Shown here: positions 13,801 to 25,066 of the stretch, one piece after another
Layout of the letters: each line of letters begins with the position of its first letter
Position numbering within the stretch: the stretch's first letter is position 1
From: Mya arenaria
Taxonomy: Eukaryota; Mollusca; Bivalvia; Myida; Myidae
Assembly: GCF_026914265.1 (NCBI RefSeq)
Contig: NC_069125.1
Location: 63,353,479 to 63,417,478, forward strand
Direction: 5' to 3'
Length of the DNA stretch: 64,000 nt
The notes under the pieces: generated by a model
Told to the model about the DNA's origin: nothing
Seen by the model: the letters and a program-made list of their open reading frames with translations, nothing else
Database searches by the model: none
Position numbers and translations under genes: made by a program

Positions 13801-16800
13801 CTATACAGATCAAGGGTGACGGGGTGCTCTCCATACACCCGGACTTCAACAGGGGACGCAAGGCTTACGTCAAGGAATCTCAGAAACAGTTTGGCAAGGG
13901 TGAGAGAAGATTACTTTTGTTTCCCTAGCAACACTTGCATGATTCAATATTCATGTTATAGCAATACATTTTACATGCACTTCTTTGATACCATGGACAA
14001 AATATTGCTTTATACCAATAAATTGTGTTGTTTTTATCCCTGTTTCAGAGGTGTTTGAATACATACTAGATCATGCTTCCAAAGAGATGAACAGGTACAA
14101 AATGCTCCACATTCGGATTTAGTATTCAAACTGCACAATACATGGTCTCACTTGTAGACACATATCTGATGCATTATAACTGATATAATCATGAAATATT
14201 CAGTATTACTTCCTGAAATGATATTTAATTCAAATACCCAATAAAATAATAAAAGCAAATGTATGTTAGAAGGCCTAAAATCGCATGATGCGGCTCATAT
14301 AGCAACATGCACTTTGTATAGTAGGAATGGTGAATAAAACTGCTACTTAGGTTCCTTGACAAGTCAGTTGACAATATCGGGTAGATTCTTCGAGTTGTGT
14401 TGTGTGTTGCAGACAGGAGGCGGACCGCGAGTTGAAGATGTTCCGGGAGGTGTATTCTCGACACAAAGATTTCCTCCAGGCCTGTGTTGGTGGAGACTTT
14501 GACATGGTAAATCATCAAGCTTGCACACAATCTCTTTATTATTGTCTACATCTGCAGTCCTCCCCAAGTAAATTATGTGTCCACTGTTCAAATGCTTTAA
14601 TAGTATGTTAAAAAAAAACTGTTGGCAATTTTTGCTAAGTACAGAAAGTCTTATAGATCATAGATGTAATTTAAAGCTGATATTCACTTCAACTTAGAAG
14701 TAAAAGCATGTATTCAAAAGTTGTTTCTGTATCCTTGCTAAATTGTATACTCCTGACATGCTCTTGCATTCACAAAGAAACATGTACATGTACAAATTGT
14801 ATATTATTCAGAATGTACACTTGTAACTGGATAACAGCCTAATACATTTTTCTCTCGAAATGTATGTCAAGATCTGTTATTGAAATGTTTGTTATTGAAA
14901 CGTTTGTTATTTCAGCCAGGACCAGATGTCTTGCGCATGCTGGTGTATGGGGAAATAGGTAACTGTTTTTGTAGATCTATATATTATTGTATGTTATATA
15001 TATATGTACATTACAATTGCTTCATTAAAGGGGCTGTACTCAGTATGATGAAACAGCGAAAAAAATAAAAAAATGGCGAAAACTGACATAAACTTGGTTT
15101 CAATGTGTCCAATGCATTGAAACTTAATAACTGAAGTACCACATAATCTATTATGATTAATTAATTTTTCTCAGTTTTTTTAGCTCACCTGTCACGTAGT
15201 GACAAGGTGAGCTTTTGTGATCACTCTTCGTCCGTCGTCCGTCCGTCCGTCCGTCCGTCCGTCCGTTCACAATTGCTTGTGAACACAATAGAGGTCACAA
15301 TTTTGACCGAATCTTTATGAAACTTGGTCAGACTGATCATCTCTATAAAATCTAGGTCAAGTTCGATATTGGGTCATCTGGGGTCAAAAACTAGGTCACT
15401 AGGTCAATTAGTAGAAAAACCTTGTGAACACAATAGAGGTCACAATTTTAGCCTAATCTCAATGCAACTTGGTCAGAATGGTCATCTCTATAAAATCTAG
15501 GTCAAGTTCGATATTGGGTCATCCGCGGTCAATAATTAGGTCACTAGGTCAATTAGTAGAAAAACCTTGTGAACACAATAGAGGTCACAATTTTAGCCTA
15601 ATCTCAATGCAACTTGGTCAGAATGATCATCTCTATAAAATGTAGGTCAAGTTCGATATTGGGTCATCCGCGGTCAACAACTAGGTCACTAGGTCAATTA
15701 GTACAATAACCTTGTGAACACAATAGAGGTCACAATTTTAGCCTAATCTCAATGCAACTTGGTCAGAATAATCATCTCTATAAAATATAGGTTAAGTTCG
15801 ATATTGGGTCATCCGCAGTCAATAACTAGGTCACTAGGTCAATTATTAGAAAAACCTTGTGAACACAACAGAGGTCACAATTTTGACCTAATCTTTATGA
15901 AACTTGGTCAGACTGATCATCTCTATGAAATCTAGGTCAAGTTCGATATTGGGTCATCTGGGGTCAAAAACTAGGTCAGTAGGTCAATTAGTAGAAATAC
16001 CTTGTGAACACATTAGAGGTCACAATTTTAGCCTAATCTCAATGCAACTTGGTCAGAATGATCATCTCTATAAAATCTAGGTCAAGTTCGATATTGGGTC
16101 ATCCGCGGTCAATAACTAGGTCACTAGGTCAATTAGTAGAAAAACCTTGTGAACACAATAGAGGTCACAATTTTAGCCTAATCTCAATGCAAATTGGTCA
16201 GAATGATCATCGCTGTAAAATGTAGGTCAAGTTTGATATTGGGTCATTCACGGTCAATAACTAGGTCACTAGGTCAATTAGTACAAAAACCTTGTGAACA
16301 CAATAGAGGTCACAATTTTAGCCTAATCTCAATGCAACTTGGTCAGAATGATCATCTCTATAAAATCTAGGTCAAGTTCAATATTGGGTCATCCGCGGTC
16401 AATAACTAGGTCACTAGGTCAATTAGTACAAAAACCTTGTGAACACAATAGAGGTCACAATTTTAGGCTAATCTTAATGCAACTTGGTCAGAATGATCAT
16501 CTCTATAAAATCTGGGTCAAGTTCGATATTGGGTCATACGCAGTCAATAACTAGGTCACTAGGTCAATTATTAGAAAAACCTTGTGAACAAAATAGAGGT
16601 CACAATTTTAGCCTTATCTTAATGAAACTTGGTCAGAATGATCATCTTAACATAAGCTAGGTCAAGTTCCATATTGGGTCAACCCAGGTCAAAAACTAGG
16701 TCACTAGGTCAATTAGTAGAAAAACCTTGTGAACACAATAGAGGTCACAATTTTAGCCTAATCTCAATGCAACTTGGTCAGAATGATCATCTCTATAAAA

Positions 16801-19800
16801 TGTAGGTCAAGTTCGATATTGGGTCATCCGCGGTCAACAACTAGGTCACTAGGTCAATTAGTACAAAAACCTTGTGAACACAATAGAGGTCACAATTTTA
16901 GCCTAATCTCAATGCAAGTTGGTCAGAATAATCATCTCTATAAAATCTAGGTCAAGTTCGATATTGGGTCATCCGCAGTCTATTAATAACTAGGTCACTA
17001 GGTCAATTATTAGAAAAACCTTGTGAACACAACAGAGGTCACAATTTTGACCTAATCTTTATGAAACTTGGTCAGACTGATCATCTCTATGAAATCTAAG
17101 TCAAGTTCGATATTGGGTCATCTGGGGTCAAAAACTAGGTCAGTAGGTCAATTAGTAGAAATACCTTGTGAACACATTAGAGGTCACAATTTTAGCCTAA
17201 TCTCAATGCAACTTGGTCAGAATGATCATCTCTATAAAATTTAGGTCAAGTTCGATATTGGGTCATCCGCGGTCAATAACTAGGTCACTAGGTCAATTAG
17301 TAGAAAAACCTTGTGAACACAATAGAGGTCACAATTTTAGCCTAATCTCAATGCAACTTGGTCAGAATGATCATCGCTATAACATGTAGGTCAAGTTTGA
17401 TATTGGGTCATTCACGGTCAATAACTAGGTCACTAGGTCAATTAGTACAAAAACCTTGTGAACACAATAGAGGTCACAATTTTAGCCTAATCTCAATGCA
17501 ACTTGGTCAGAATGATCATCTCTATAAAATCTAGGTCAAGTTCGATATTGGGTCATCTGCAGTCAATAACTAGGTCACTAGGTCAATTAGTACAAATACC
17601 TTGTGAACACAATAGAGGTCACAATTTTAGGCTAATCTTAATGCAACTTGGTCAGAATGATCATCTCTATAAAATCTGGGTCAGGTTCGATATTGGGTCA
17701 TACGCAGTCAATAACTAGGTCACTAGGTCAATTATTAAAAAAACCTTGTGAACAAAATAGAGGTCACAATTTTAGCCTTATCTTAATGAAACTTGGTCAG
17801 AATGATCATCTTAACATAAGCTAGGTCAAGTTCCATATTGGGTCAACCCAGGTCAAAAACTAGGTCATTAGGTCAATTAGTAGAAAAACCTTGTGAACAC
17901 AATAGAGGTCACAATTTTAGGCTTAACTCAATTCAACTTGGTCAGAATGATCATCTCTAGAAAAATATAGGTCAAGTTCGATATTGGGTCATTCGCGGTC
18001 AATAACTAGGTCACTAGGTCAATTAGTATAAAAACCTTGTGAACACAATAGAGGTCACAACTTAAGCCTAATCTAAATGTAACTTGGTCAGAATGATCAT
18101 CTCTATAAAATCTAGGTCAAGTTCGATATTGGGTCATTTACCGTCAATAACTAGGTCAATAGGTCAATTAGTAGAAAAACCTTGTGAACACAATTGAGGT
18201 CACAATTTTAGCCTAATGTTAATGCAACTTGGTCAGAATGATCATCTCTATAAAATCTGGGTCATGTTCGATATTGGGTCATCCGCAGTCAATAACTAGG
18301 TCACTAGGTCAGATATTAGAAAAACCTTATGAACACAATAGAGGTCACAATTTTAGCCTAATCTTTATGAAACTTGGTCAGACTGATCATCTTTATAAAA
18401 TCTAGGTCAAGTTCCACATTGGGTCATCCGCGGTCAATAACTAGGTCACTAGGTCAGATAGTAAAAAAACCTTGTGAACACAATAGAGGTCACAATTTTA
18501 GCCTAATCTTAATGAAACTTGGTCAGAATGATCATCTTAACATAAGCTAGGTCAAGTTCCATATTGGGTCAACCCAGGTCAAAAACTAGGTCACTAGGTA
18601 AATTAGTAGAAAAACCCTGTGAACACAATAGAGGTCACAATTTTAGGCTTATCTCAATTCAACTTGGTCAGAATGATCATCTCTAGAACAATATAGGTCA
18701 AGTTTGATATTGGGTCATTCGCGGTCAATAACTAGGTCACTAGGTCAATTAGTAGAAAAACCTTGTGAACACAACAGAGGTCACAACTTAAGCCTAATCT
18801 TAATGTTACTTGGTCAGAATGATCATCTCTATAAAATCTAGGTCAAGTTCGATATTGGGTCAATTACCGTCAATAACTAGGTCACTAGGTCAATTAGTAG
18901 AAAAACCTTGTGAACACAATAGAGAGCTACAGGTGAGCGATATAGGGCCATCATGGCCCTCTTGTTGTATTTTTCCATTAAAAAAGATTGCTAGGTATGT
19001 CTAGCTAGTAGAATTCATTCCTTATGCATGATTGGCTAGTCGATGTTATCACGTGATATGACCATGTTTGGTATATAGCTAAAATATTCCAACTGCTTAG
19101 GGTAAGCCTTCATAGCACAGTGGATTCAACACTTGACTTTAATTTTTGCGACACCGGTTCTAACCAGGTCTCCGACTTGATTTTTTTTTACATTTTGGTA
19201 TGGGTTTTTTCACTTATGATATCAAAGAGTAAAACATTTTAGTAAATAATTGTCCTGAGATTCGTTTCAGAAAAAAAACATTTTTTTGGTGCCAATCTGG
19301 TGTTCAGTTCTTTTAATCTGACTTTGGCAATCAGAATGTGGTTGTTTCATTTGTATGTGACGTATTTTGTATTGCTTTGTACTTAACTAAATATTCATGA
19401 TTTCAGAGTCGGCAAAGAACTTTGAGTATGATGACCTTTATCTTCACTTCTTTGTCGATCTCCCAAAGTGTAAGTAATATACATATACAAGAACTAGCAG
19501 CAGTTAAAACGAAATGTGTAAATCTAAAACACTTCTAAAGATATTTCTGTCTTCTCATAAATTCATTATTAAACCTTCAGGCATATTTGATAGTGAGTTG
19601 TTCAGCTAACCCCACTGGTGTCCTTTGTATCAAACCAGAGTCTCTTAGCTGAGAATTGTAGCATATCAAAAGAGGGAGCATATAAGATTGTTGAAACATT
19701 CATCTGCTTAATTTTGATTTTAATTGTTTGCCTGATAATTTCCTGTTTGATAAGAAAGCCTATGAATATCGCTGTGTGAGACATGCATGGATAGTGTTAT

Positions 19801-22800
19801 CGTGTTACAGACTGGACGGTGGAGAGACAACAGCCCATGTCCTGGATCACACAGACCTGCTCCACCAAGGTCCTCGGACGGGTAAGCTTAGTCTGAGATC
19901 TCATCTGCCATCTAACTGTTAAGCATTGTTACAACATGTGTTCGGCAGTAAGTAAATGAGCATGAATTAAGAAGTTAGTAGATTATGATAAGGTTCATTG
20001 AAAGTCAGGTGATGGAGTGGTATAGTTGTATGACTAGAGGCACTCTTTCAAGACCTTATAAAATGGGCACTGGTGCTTGACTGTTGCTGTGTACATGTAT
20101 TCATTTTTGTATAACAACTCAACTGAAAACATTTTTATTTTATCTTTCATATCACTTATGTACATGTAACGTCTGTTATGAAGCAGAAAAGTACCTGAAA
20201 CAATGTCTTATTAAAACATGCTATTTTCATGCCCCCGAAAGGTCACATTGAGGGTCAATGTTGTACTATATTAATTTCATATCAAAAGTTCATGTCTTAT
20301 CCATAACTTTTTATTTATTAATGTGAATTCAATCTTTTTTTCCTGATAAATTGTAGTGCACTATGGGAAGATGTGTCCAACATAAAATGCAAGCTGTGAA
20401 CTCAAAAGAGTCGCATTCTTTACCTTTTAAGTTATGTCTCATGTCACAGCCATTTCTTTGTTTTTATTAATTGGAAATCAATCGAACTCCAACGAAAGGT
20501 GTGCCATGAATATGATTTATGATCTCATCTCAAAGGTCAAGGTCATGTTGCATACTATAGATTTCATGGAAAAGAATTGTGTCACAGCTATAACTTTTAA
20601 AACATTAATGAAAATCCACAGAATTGTTGAGCACCTTTGAAAGGTGTGTCACATGGAGGAAAGGACAAGGTTAAACTTGGAGGTGGTGGGGGGATATAGA
20701 TCTGTTCTTGGCCATCCTTTCATCTGTTACGTGTACTGAGTATCTCAGAAAGTTTCTTAGCCAGAGTGTTGAGGAATGTTAAGCAGCATGTGAAGTTGTG
20801 CACCTGGGGTTTATAATGTGTGACTGCACCCAATATGTGCAGAGTTATGGAAACTAAGACCTGTTTCAATTTTAATCTGCAATCATGGTTATAATATGAT
20901 TGTGTTATTCAGTTATACCATTATTTATCATTCTGGTTGATGTAAGTAAAATACAGAGGCAACAGCAGTGTCATAGTGAGTGTGATTTAAGAAAACAACA
21001 GCAATAAAACCCAAACAAGCTGATATTTTGTTATTCAATTCTTATACTTAAATATTTTACTTGTGGCTGGGTGAAATGTAGCCTTTGGTTCTCATTCAGT
21101 GAAATATATTACGATCTTACACTGAAACAAACAATTATCCATTATTTAATATAAATTTATCTGTTTTGCACACTTAATTTGGTCCAACAATGTTAGTGGT
21201 GTAACACATGTTGCATGTTACCTGAATGTAAGAAAAATGATGCAAAAGCACTACAAAGACGAGGGATAAGAAAAATACATCAAATTTATCAAATAAATAA
21301 ATAAATATTTCAGATCAAGTTTCATCTTCAGTTTGTTAAACTACTTTCATCAAGGATCAATGAGAATTTTTCCACAAACCAGGGACAAGTTTCCATCAAG
21401 TCATGATTTATTCTGTTTTAGCTATATACAAACTTTTTAGCTATAAATAGTCTTAGCAAGAATCCTTCCTTTCCCCAAGTCTACCTCCAGCTTAATCCCA
21501 TTTCTGTTCTTTCTCCCAATAAGGGGCATACAGGTTTGCGCTTTTCCATGTGGCCCATGACTTTGTTAATATTACTAGTATAGAGTATGCAATCTCGTGT
21601 GGTATCTCCAAAAGTCAGCCTATAAAGGCATGCATCTGGGTTGTTTTTGTGGGTGTGGAGAGCAGAGTTACGACCCTTGACATAATTCAAATAAAGCATA
21701 AAGAGAAGGTTATTAGTTGTAACAATTACCAGAAAGAGTATTTGAGTTAGAGTCATAAACTTTTTCCAAGATGTTTGTCTGCATGTGATGTTAGTTGTGC
21801 ACCTTGCGGCAAGGTCAAAGTCATTGTTACCAAAAGAAGGTTTTCAATTAATATCTTTACTTAATTAAATTAAAGTGATAAAATGTGGAATGTCGGTATA
21901 TGTTGCATCTGGTAATTTTGATGCACTTACATCCACGTTCTATTACAGCTCTTGTTGCATTTTCAGGACGATGTTGCCTACTTCAGTTTTCCATTCCATT
22001 TTGAGGCATTCTACCATAATGATAATCTGGATGAGGAGGAAAAGGGTACACTTATTTAAGTTATTTATGTTATTAACATTTCAATAAAAACTGCAAAATA
22101 ACATGTAATTTTGAAGTTGTTCGGAAACTTCAAGCATTTTTTTATCACTATCAAGACCTTCCAGAATTTATTTAATAATAGGGTTTCATTGGGTACAATT
22201 GGGTATTTGGTGCAAGCACACTGCAAAGCTTTCCTAAAATTCTAAACATTGCATATTCACTTTATGTTGTTTAAATTGAAAATAAAATCTGATAAGGTCT
22301 GTGCCCATGGTAAAAGAGTTTGTTAAACAAAAAGACACATTACATCCAGGTCCACATATAATTGTTTATCAGGAATTTTGAATGTACTAAATTTCTTTGG
22401 TTTAACAGTAATGGATATTAAGCAAATCAGGGTGGTGGGTTGCCATGTCAACTGGGTATGATATCAAGCCATAATGTGAAAGATGCTCTTTATAGATGTG
22501 TTTTTATCCCCTGTATAGAGTTGGAAATACCTCGTTTCCCCACCATCATGGTTGAAGTATTGTCACTGGACTCATGGCAGCGGTACAGGACAGAGGGATA
22601 CAGCTACCTCACAGTGCCTGGACAGCCAGGTAAGGGCTAAAATCAATATACTTATTCCTATACTCTGATTGATGTCCTCGGATTCAAATTGAACTACCTG
22701 TAATAACATATATGACATAGCTTGTGAATTTATGTGCTAGGAAAATGTTATTGTCTAATCTCTCTTACAACCATTGTATTAACAATTCATATATGTTCTA

Positions 22801-24795
22801 ACCTTTACCAATAATCAATAATTTTGTTTGTGTACAAACAATTTCTGATGTTAATTTAATTGGAAAGCAATATGTCAACAATGTCTAATTTTATTCTGAC
22901 ATGCCTCAATAAACGGCCATTGTTCCTCACCACTAGGTCGTCACCAGGAGACGATTCAGTGCTGGCGGCCCATGGGCTCCAGTGTCACCTCCCAGCTACG
23001 CAGGTTCTTCATTGGTGGCTCCCCAGAGCTGGAGGATCCCACATACCAGGCCATACCATCCACATTCCAGGTACAATACACAATTATATGCAAGCTTGAA
23101 AATAGCACAATACACTATTCAGATATGTTTCATGGAAGTTTTAAGTAAGTACTGGTATTTGAATAGTTTCTGTTTATTAGTTATTTTTGTGTCCGGCAAT
23201 AGTGCAGCCAATCCGCAGTCAGACCTTTGTAAAAACAACATGTCTAAAATTTTAAACTTAGATTGCATCATCAATAATCAATTTGTGTCTTATTCTTACT
23301 TCTAGGGGAAGTATTTAAGCAAGTATGGATTCAAGACAGAGTCTACAGGCAGTGTTGATATCAGCCTCAATGTCATTATGCAGTCCAGGTAAGCCTTAAT
23401 GTCATTATGCAGTCCAGGTAAGCTTCAATGTCATAATGCAGTCGAGGTAGGCCTCAATGTCATTATGCAGTCCAGGTAAGCTTCAATGTCATAATGCAGT
23501 CGAAGTAGGCCTCAATGTCATTATGCAGTCAAGGTAGGCCTCAATGTCATTATGCAGTCCAGGTAAGCTTCAATGTCATTATGCAGTCCAGGTAAGCTTC
23601 AATGTCATTATGCAGTCCAGGTTAGCCTCAATGACATTATGCAGTTGAGGTAGGCCTCAATATCATTATGCAGTCCAGGTAAGCTTCAATGTCATTATGC
23701 AGTAGGTAAGCTTCAATGTCATTATGCAGTCGAGGTAAGCTTCAATGTCATTATGCAGTCCAGGTAGACTAATTTTCATAAGTTACTTTACAATGTAAAC
23801 TGTTCTGTTTTTTTAAATCTGCAATAAAGATCTAAAAGTAAAGACTTGAAAATGAATTGGCAGGATGAAAGAGGTAGAAGATGCACTTCTATTGACTGAT
23901 TTACATGTGTCGTACTGTGCTATATTTTAGGGCATTCCGAGACAAGAAAGCCAACAGACAGTCCCTGAGTTCACTGCTGGAGGCTCTTGGGTAAGCATGA
24001 GTGATAATTTGATTGGTATATCCAAATCTCTCGCCAATGAGTGGCATTAGTATAAAAGGTCGTAAAGGAAACAATAGAAATCATATGATGGAAAAATGTA
24101 TGTTAATGTCAAGAGTAATTTTCTCTTATACAAACTAATCCTTGATTATATATTTACAGAAACGTTCATTTTAACTGTATAAGTATTACATGCATATATA
24201 TCCAATATATAACACTTTTATAACTTTTTCTTAGTGTGATTCACAGGTTTATTTTTTATTTCAGCATAAATGCAGTACAGCAGAACATCTCCAATGTCCT
24301 AGGTAAGATAGCTGATATAGATAGTGTAACATAACATGTTGCTTTCCTTAATACAGATAATCTCACATAGATTATTCCAAAATGAGTATCTTTTGCTTTT
24401 CGGTGTTAATTTTTTAGGGAAGGCAATGAGTAGTAAAGTTAGTACTTGAGTACTCGGTTTCTCTTCCAATCAAGTACTCGGAAATACTTGACTTGGTTAT
24501 CAGAAGAGACATGTTCATGTACCCGGTATGTGGGTCAACATAAATTTATTCAAACTCCTTTTTAACTAAATATTTTTTTTTTAAATAGCCTTGTTGCTAA
24601 CATACGGTACGTTCATTCCCTTTCTATTATCTCTGCTAAATGTAGTAAAATGTTTTTCCACACTACATGCTACATGAGCCGATTTTGTTTATTTTTTCAG
24701 ATGCCTTCAAGAAAGCTCGCCAGAGAATGTTACAGACGAGAGAAAATGTTTCGCAAGGCATGTTAAAGACTGGTTCAAAAACTACAACTGCCTAG
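1811..24795 (+). CDS. MKS1: Meckel syndrome type 1 protein (MKS1), 19 coding exons
   Basis: Transition-zone/basal-body protein of the B9 (MKS) complex that gates ciliary membrane composition. Coding exons: 1811-1887, 7112-7307, 7798-7880, 9504-9573, 9830-9942, 13223-13357, 13766-13899, 14049-14094, 14413-14506, 14916-14958, 19407-19469, 19811-19881, 21967-22045, 22519-22629, 22937-23070, 23306-23388, 23931-23990, 24265-24302, 24701-24795. All junctions are GT/AG and phases agree, giving 574 residues (human about 559). Landmarks shared with human MKS1 include an N-terminus YRSSDPVKNL, TPIQVMHIMADL, the B9 domain from about residue 317 (YEYD-like NFEYDDLYLHFFVDLP, VEVLSLDSWQRYR) with RRFFIGGSPELED, and a basic C-terminal helix. 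Start: the only ATG giving the family N-terminus. Introns 1, 3, 5 and 10 carry large transposons; intron 16 carries copies of its own donor. Recognition is from memory but spans the whole length. Confidence 0.96.
2475..3558. mobile_element. non-autonomous TIR transposon, CAGGGTTTCCGCCAG ends, 5-bp TSD
   Basis: It begins CAGGGTTTCCGCCAG and ends with the exact inverse CTGGCGGAAACCCTG. ATATT is duplicated at 2470-2474 and 3559-3563. Length 1084 bp. A G/C-rich piece near the right end (GGGGACACCCCTCCC) resembles sequence I have seen in bivalve repeats. No transposase domain is readable in the short frames inside. The ends look hAT-like, but hAT normally makes 8-bp duplications, so the superfamily is left open. 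Confidence 0.75.
3631..6099. mobile_element. Helentron/HINE-like tandem-core element T1, copy 1
   Basis: Starts ATGCCCC right after a T run with a hairpin-forming 5' end. It continues with a GGTC/GTCC microsatellite and about ten units of roughly 145 bp containing AGGTCA half sites. It ends with the hairpin GTTTGACAAAC plus ATCTCTTG, then T. The 5' hairpin is split by a Mutator-like element (3646-4336). Copy 2 is at 8142-9491. Structure and T|T insertion match what I recall of Helentron-associated (HINE) or 'pearl'-type bivalve elements. Open frames inside are by-products of the repeats. A run of 13 G lies near 6062-6074. Confidence 0.7.
3646..4336 (-). mobile_element. Mutator-like MITE, copy A (inserted in T1 copy 1)
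   Basis: Ends are TAGTC...GACTA. It is a 691-bp inverse-oriented relative of copy B (42643-43341), similar over its full length. The flanks share TTCGAAG, a slightly decayed 9-10 bp target duplication; the other two copies have perfect 10-bp duplications. On the minus strand from 4290 a short frame begins MANPSRTNCLVSKVGS and is shared with copy B. The non-interrupted T1 copy 2 shows the empty site. Confidence 0.75.
6332..6435. repeat. perfect inverted repeat (hairpin) in MKS1 intron 1
   Basis: An arm of about 26 bp starting ATAAACTTTTTCAGTAAATA is repeated exactly in inverse at about 6409-6435, with a loop near 50 bp. A partial inverse copy of the adjoining sequence recurs near 6820. Probably the residue of a foldback element; no gene content. 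Confidence 0.6.
8142..9491. mobile_element. Helentron/HINE-like tandem-core element T1, copy 2
   Basis: An uninterrupted 1350-bp relative of 3631-6099. It has the ATGCCCCC start after T, a GTCGGTC microsatellite, tandem units with AGGTCACAGTGACCT at 8499, 8645 and 8783, and the terminal hairpin GTTTGACAAAC then ATCTCTTG followed by T. It fills MKS1 intron 3 and ends only 12 bases before exon 4, so it probably supplies the branch site and part of the pyrimidine tract. Confidence 0.75.
10790..12660. mobile_element. tandem-core element T3 (interrupted by T2 copy 1)
   Basis: Starts ATGCCCCCAAAGGTGGGCAT (a hairpin) after T. It has GTCT/GTCC microsatellites and repeated units of about 180-200 bp containing AAGGTCAAGGTCACAC. 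After the T2 insertion it resumes at 12522 and ends with the hairpin GTCACATACTGTGAC plus AGCTCTTG, then T. Located in MKS1 intron 5. Shares terminal rules with T1 and T2. Confidence 0.65.
11713..12521. mobile_element. tandem-core element T2, copy 1 (nested in T3)
   Basis: Starts AGCTCACCTGAGCAC with its inverse GTGCTCAAGGTGAGCT. It has a CGTCCGTCGT microsatellite and about five degenerate units of roughly 145 bp. It ends GGTGAGCGATACAGGGC...GCCCTCTTG followed by TT. The 809-bp copy interrupts T3 so that T3 sequence continues on both sides. Confidence 0.7.
15182..18964. mobile_element. tandem-core element T2, copy 2, with a 145-bp satellite array of about 25 units
   Basis: The 5' hairpin AGCTCACCTGTCAC/GTGACAAGGTGAGCT is followed by (GTCC)n at about 15232-15266 and then about 25 units of 145 bp. 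It ends with the hairpin GGGCCATCATGGCCC and TCTTG, then TT. Unit starts near 15411, 15556, 15701 and 15846 give the period. Variant units recur at a distance of 1164 bp (for example 16339 and 17503), a higher-order repeat of eight units. Most units contain AGGTCACTAGGTCA, a direct repeat spaced by two. The open frames inside are satellite by-products. Confidence 0.8.
19085..19190 (+). repeat. tRNA-like (SINE-type) block
   Basis: TAGCACAGTGG matches the tRNA A box, and GGTTCTAACCAGG about 32 bases later approximates the B box, followed by a T-rich tail. No complete cloverleaf can be drawn, so it is a retroposed or element-embedded tRNA derivative rather than a tRNA gene. Confidence 0.45.
20229..20690. 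repeat. degenerate relative of the ATGCCCCC tandem-core elements
   Basis: ATGCCCCCGAAAGGTCACATTGAGGG begins after C rather than T and is followed by several AGGTCAAGGTCAT-like pieces. No terminal hairpin with CTCTTG is found. Probably an old truncated copy in MKS1 intron 12. Confidence 0.35.
23365..23767 (+). repeat. 29-bp minisatellite, 14 copies, made from the MKS1 exon 16 splice donor
   Basis: The unit is CTTCAATGTCATTATGCAGT followed by CCAGGTAAG. The first copy is the true end of exon 16 (donor GT at 23389-23390). Thirteen more follow in tandem in intron 16, one of them 27 bp. Most retain GGTAAG; a few have GGTAGG or GGTTAG. Because TCC-AGG-TAA is read across each junction, use of any downstream donor would place a stop codon immediately after exon 16. 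Confidence 0.95.
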
Positions 24796-25060
24796 TGTAG
24801 ATGTTTGGTGACATATTATTTCCGTCCATATTACCAACCTTGTTAGAAATCATGTGTGAGGATTATCATTCAAATAACAGTGGTTACTGAATGACTGTGA
24901 TACAGAAATGCTAGTAGTGATATTGGAGAGACATTGATGAACTTGTAGTCAAGAAGATAAGGAGTGTTGTATTAACATATTAGTCACATCTTTGAAAATA
25001 GTGTATATTTGAATTATTGTTTGTATATATTTTTTTTATTTATTAGAGGCTAAAATCATG

Positions 25061-25066
25061 AATAAA
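25061..25066 (+). terminator. MKS1 polyadenylation signal
   Basis: AATAAA lies 266 bases after the MKS1 stop codon. A second AATAAA is at 25236-25241. Either gives a plausible 3' end before the convergent DPH1 gene; transcript ends cannot be decided from sequence. Confidence 0.5.

Larger units (their letters stand above)
15025..19316. mobile_element. TTAA-flanked TIR element E2 hosting T2 copy 2 and a tRNA-like block
   Basis: TTAA at 15025 is followed by AAGGGGCTGTACTCAG. TTAA at 19313 is preceded by an imperfect inverse (CTGGTGTTCAGTTC). The 3.8-kb T2 copy 2 sits inside. The remaining right half carries an A-box/B-box tRNA-like segment near 19085-19190. The ends resemble E1. It lies in MKS1 intron 10. 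Confidence 0.5.

Noticed and set aside
15401-18900. CRISPR-like array
   Set aside because: Regular 145-bp units without short repeat/variable spacer structure in a eukaryotic intron; it is a satellite array.
16339-19004. recurring 64-71 codon frames starting MVRMIISIKSR
   Set aside because: These are identical frames created by the T2 satellite and end in it; no sign of selection at codon level.
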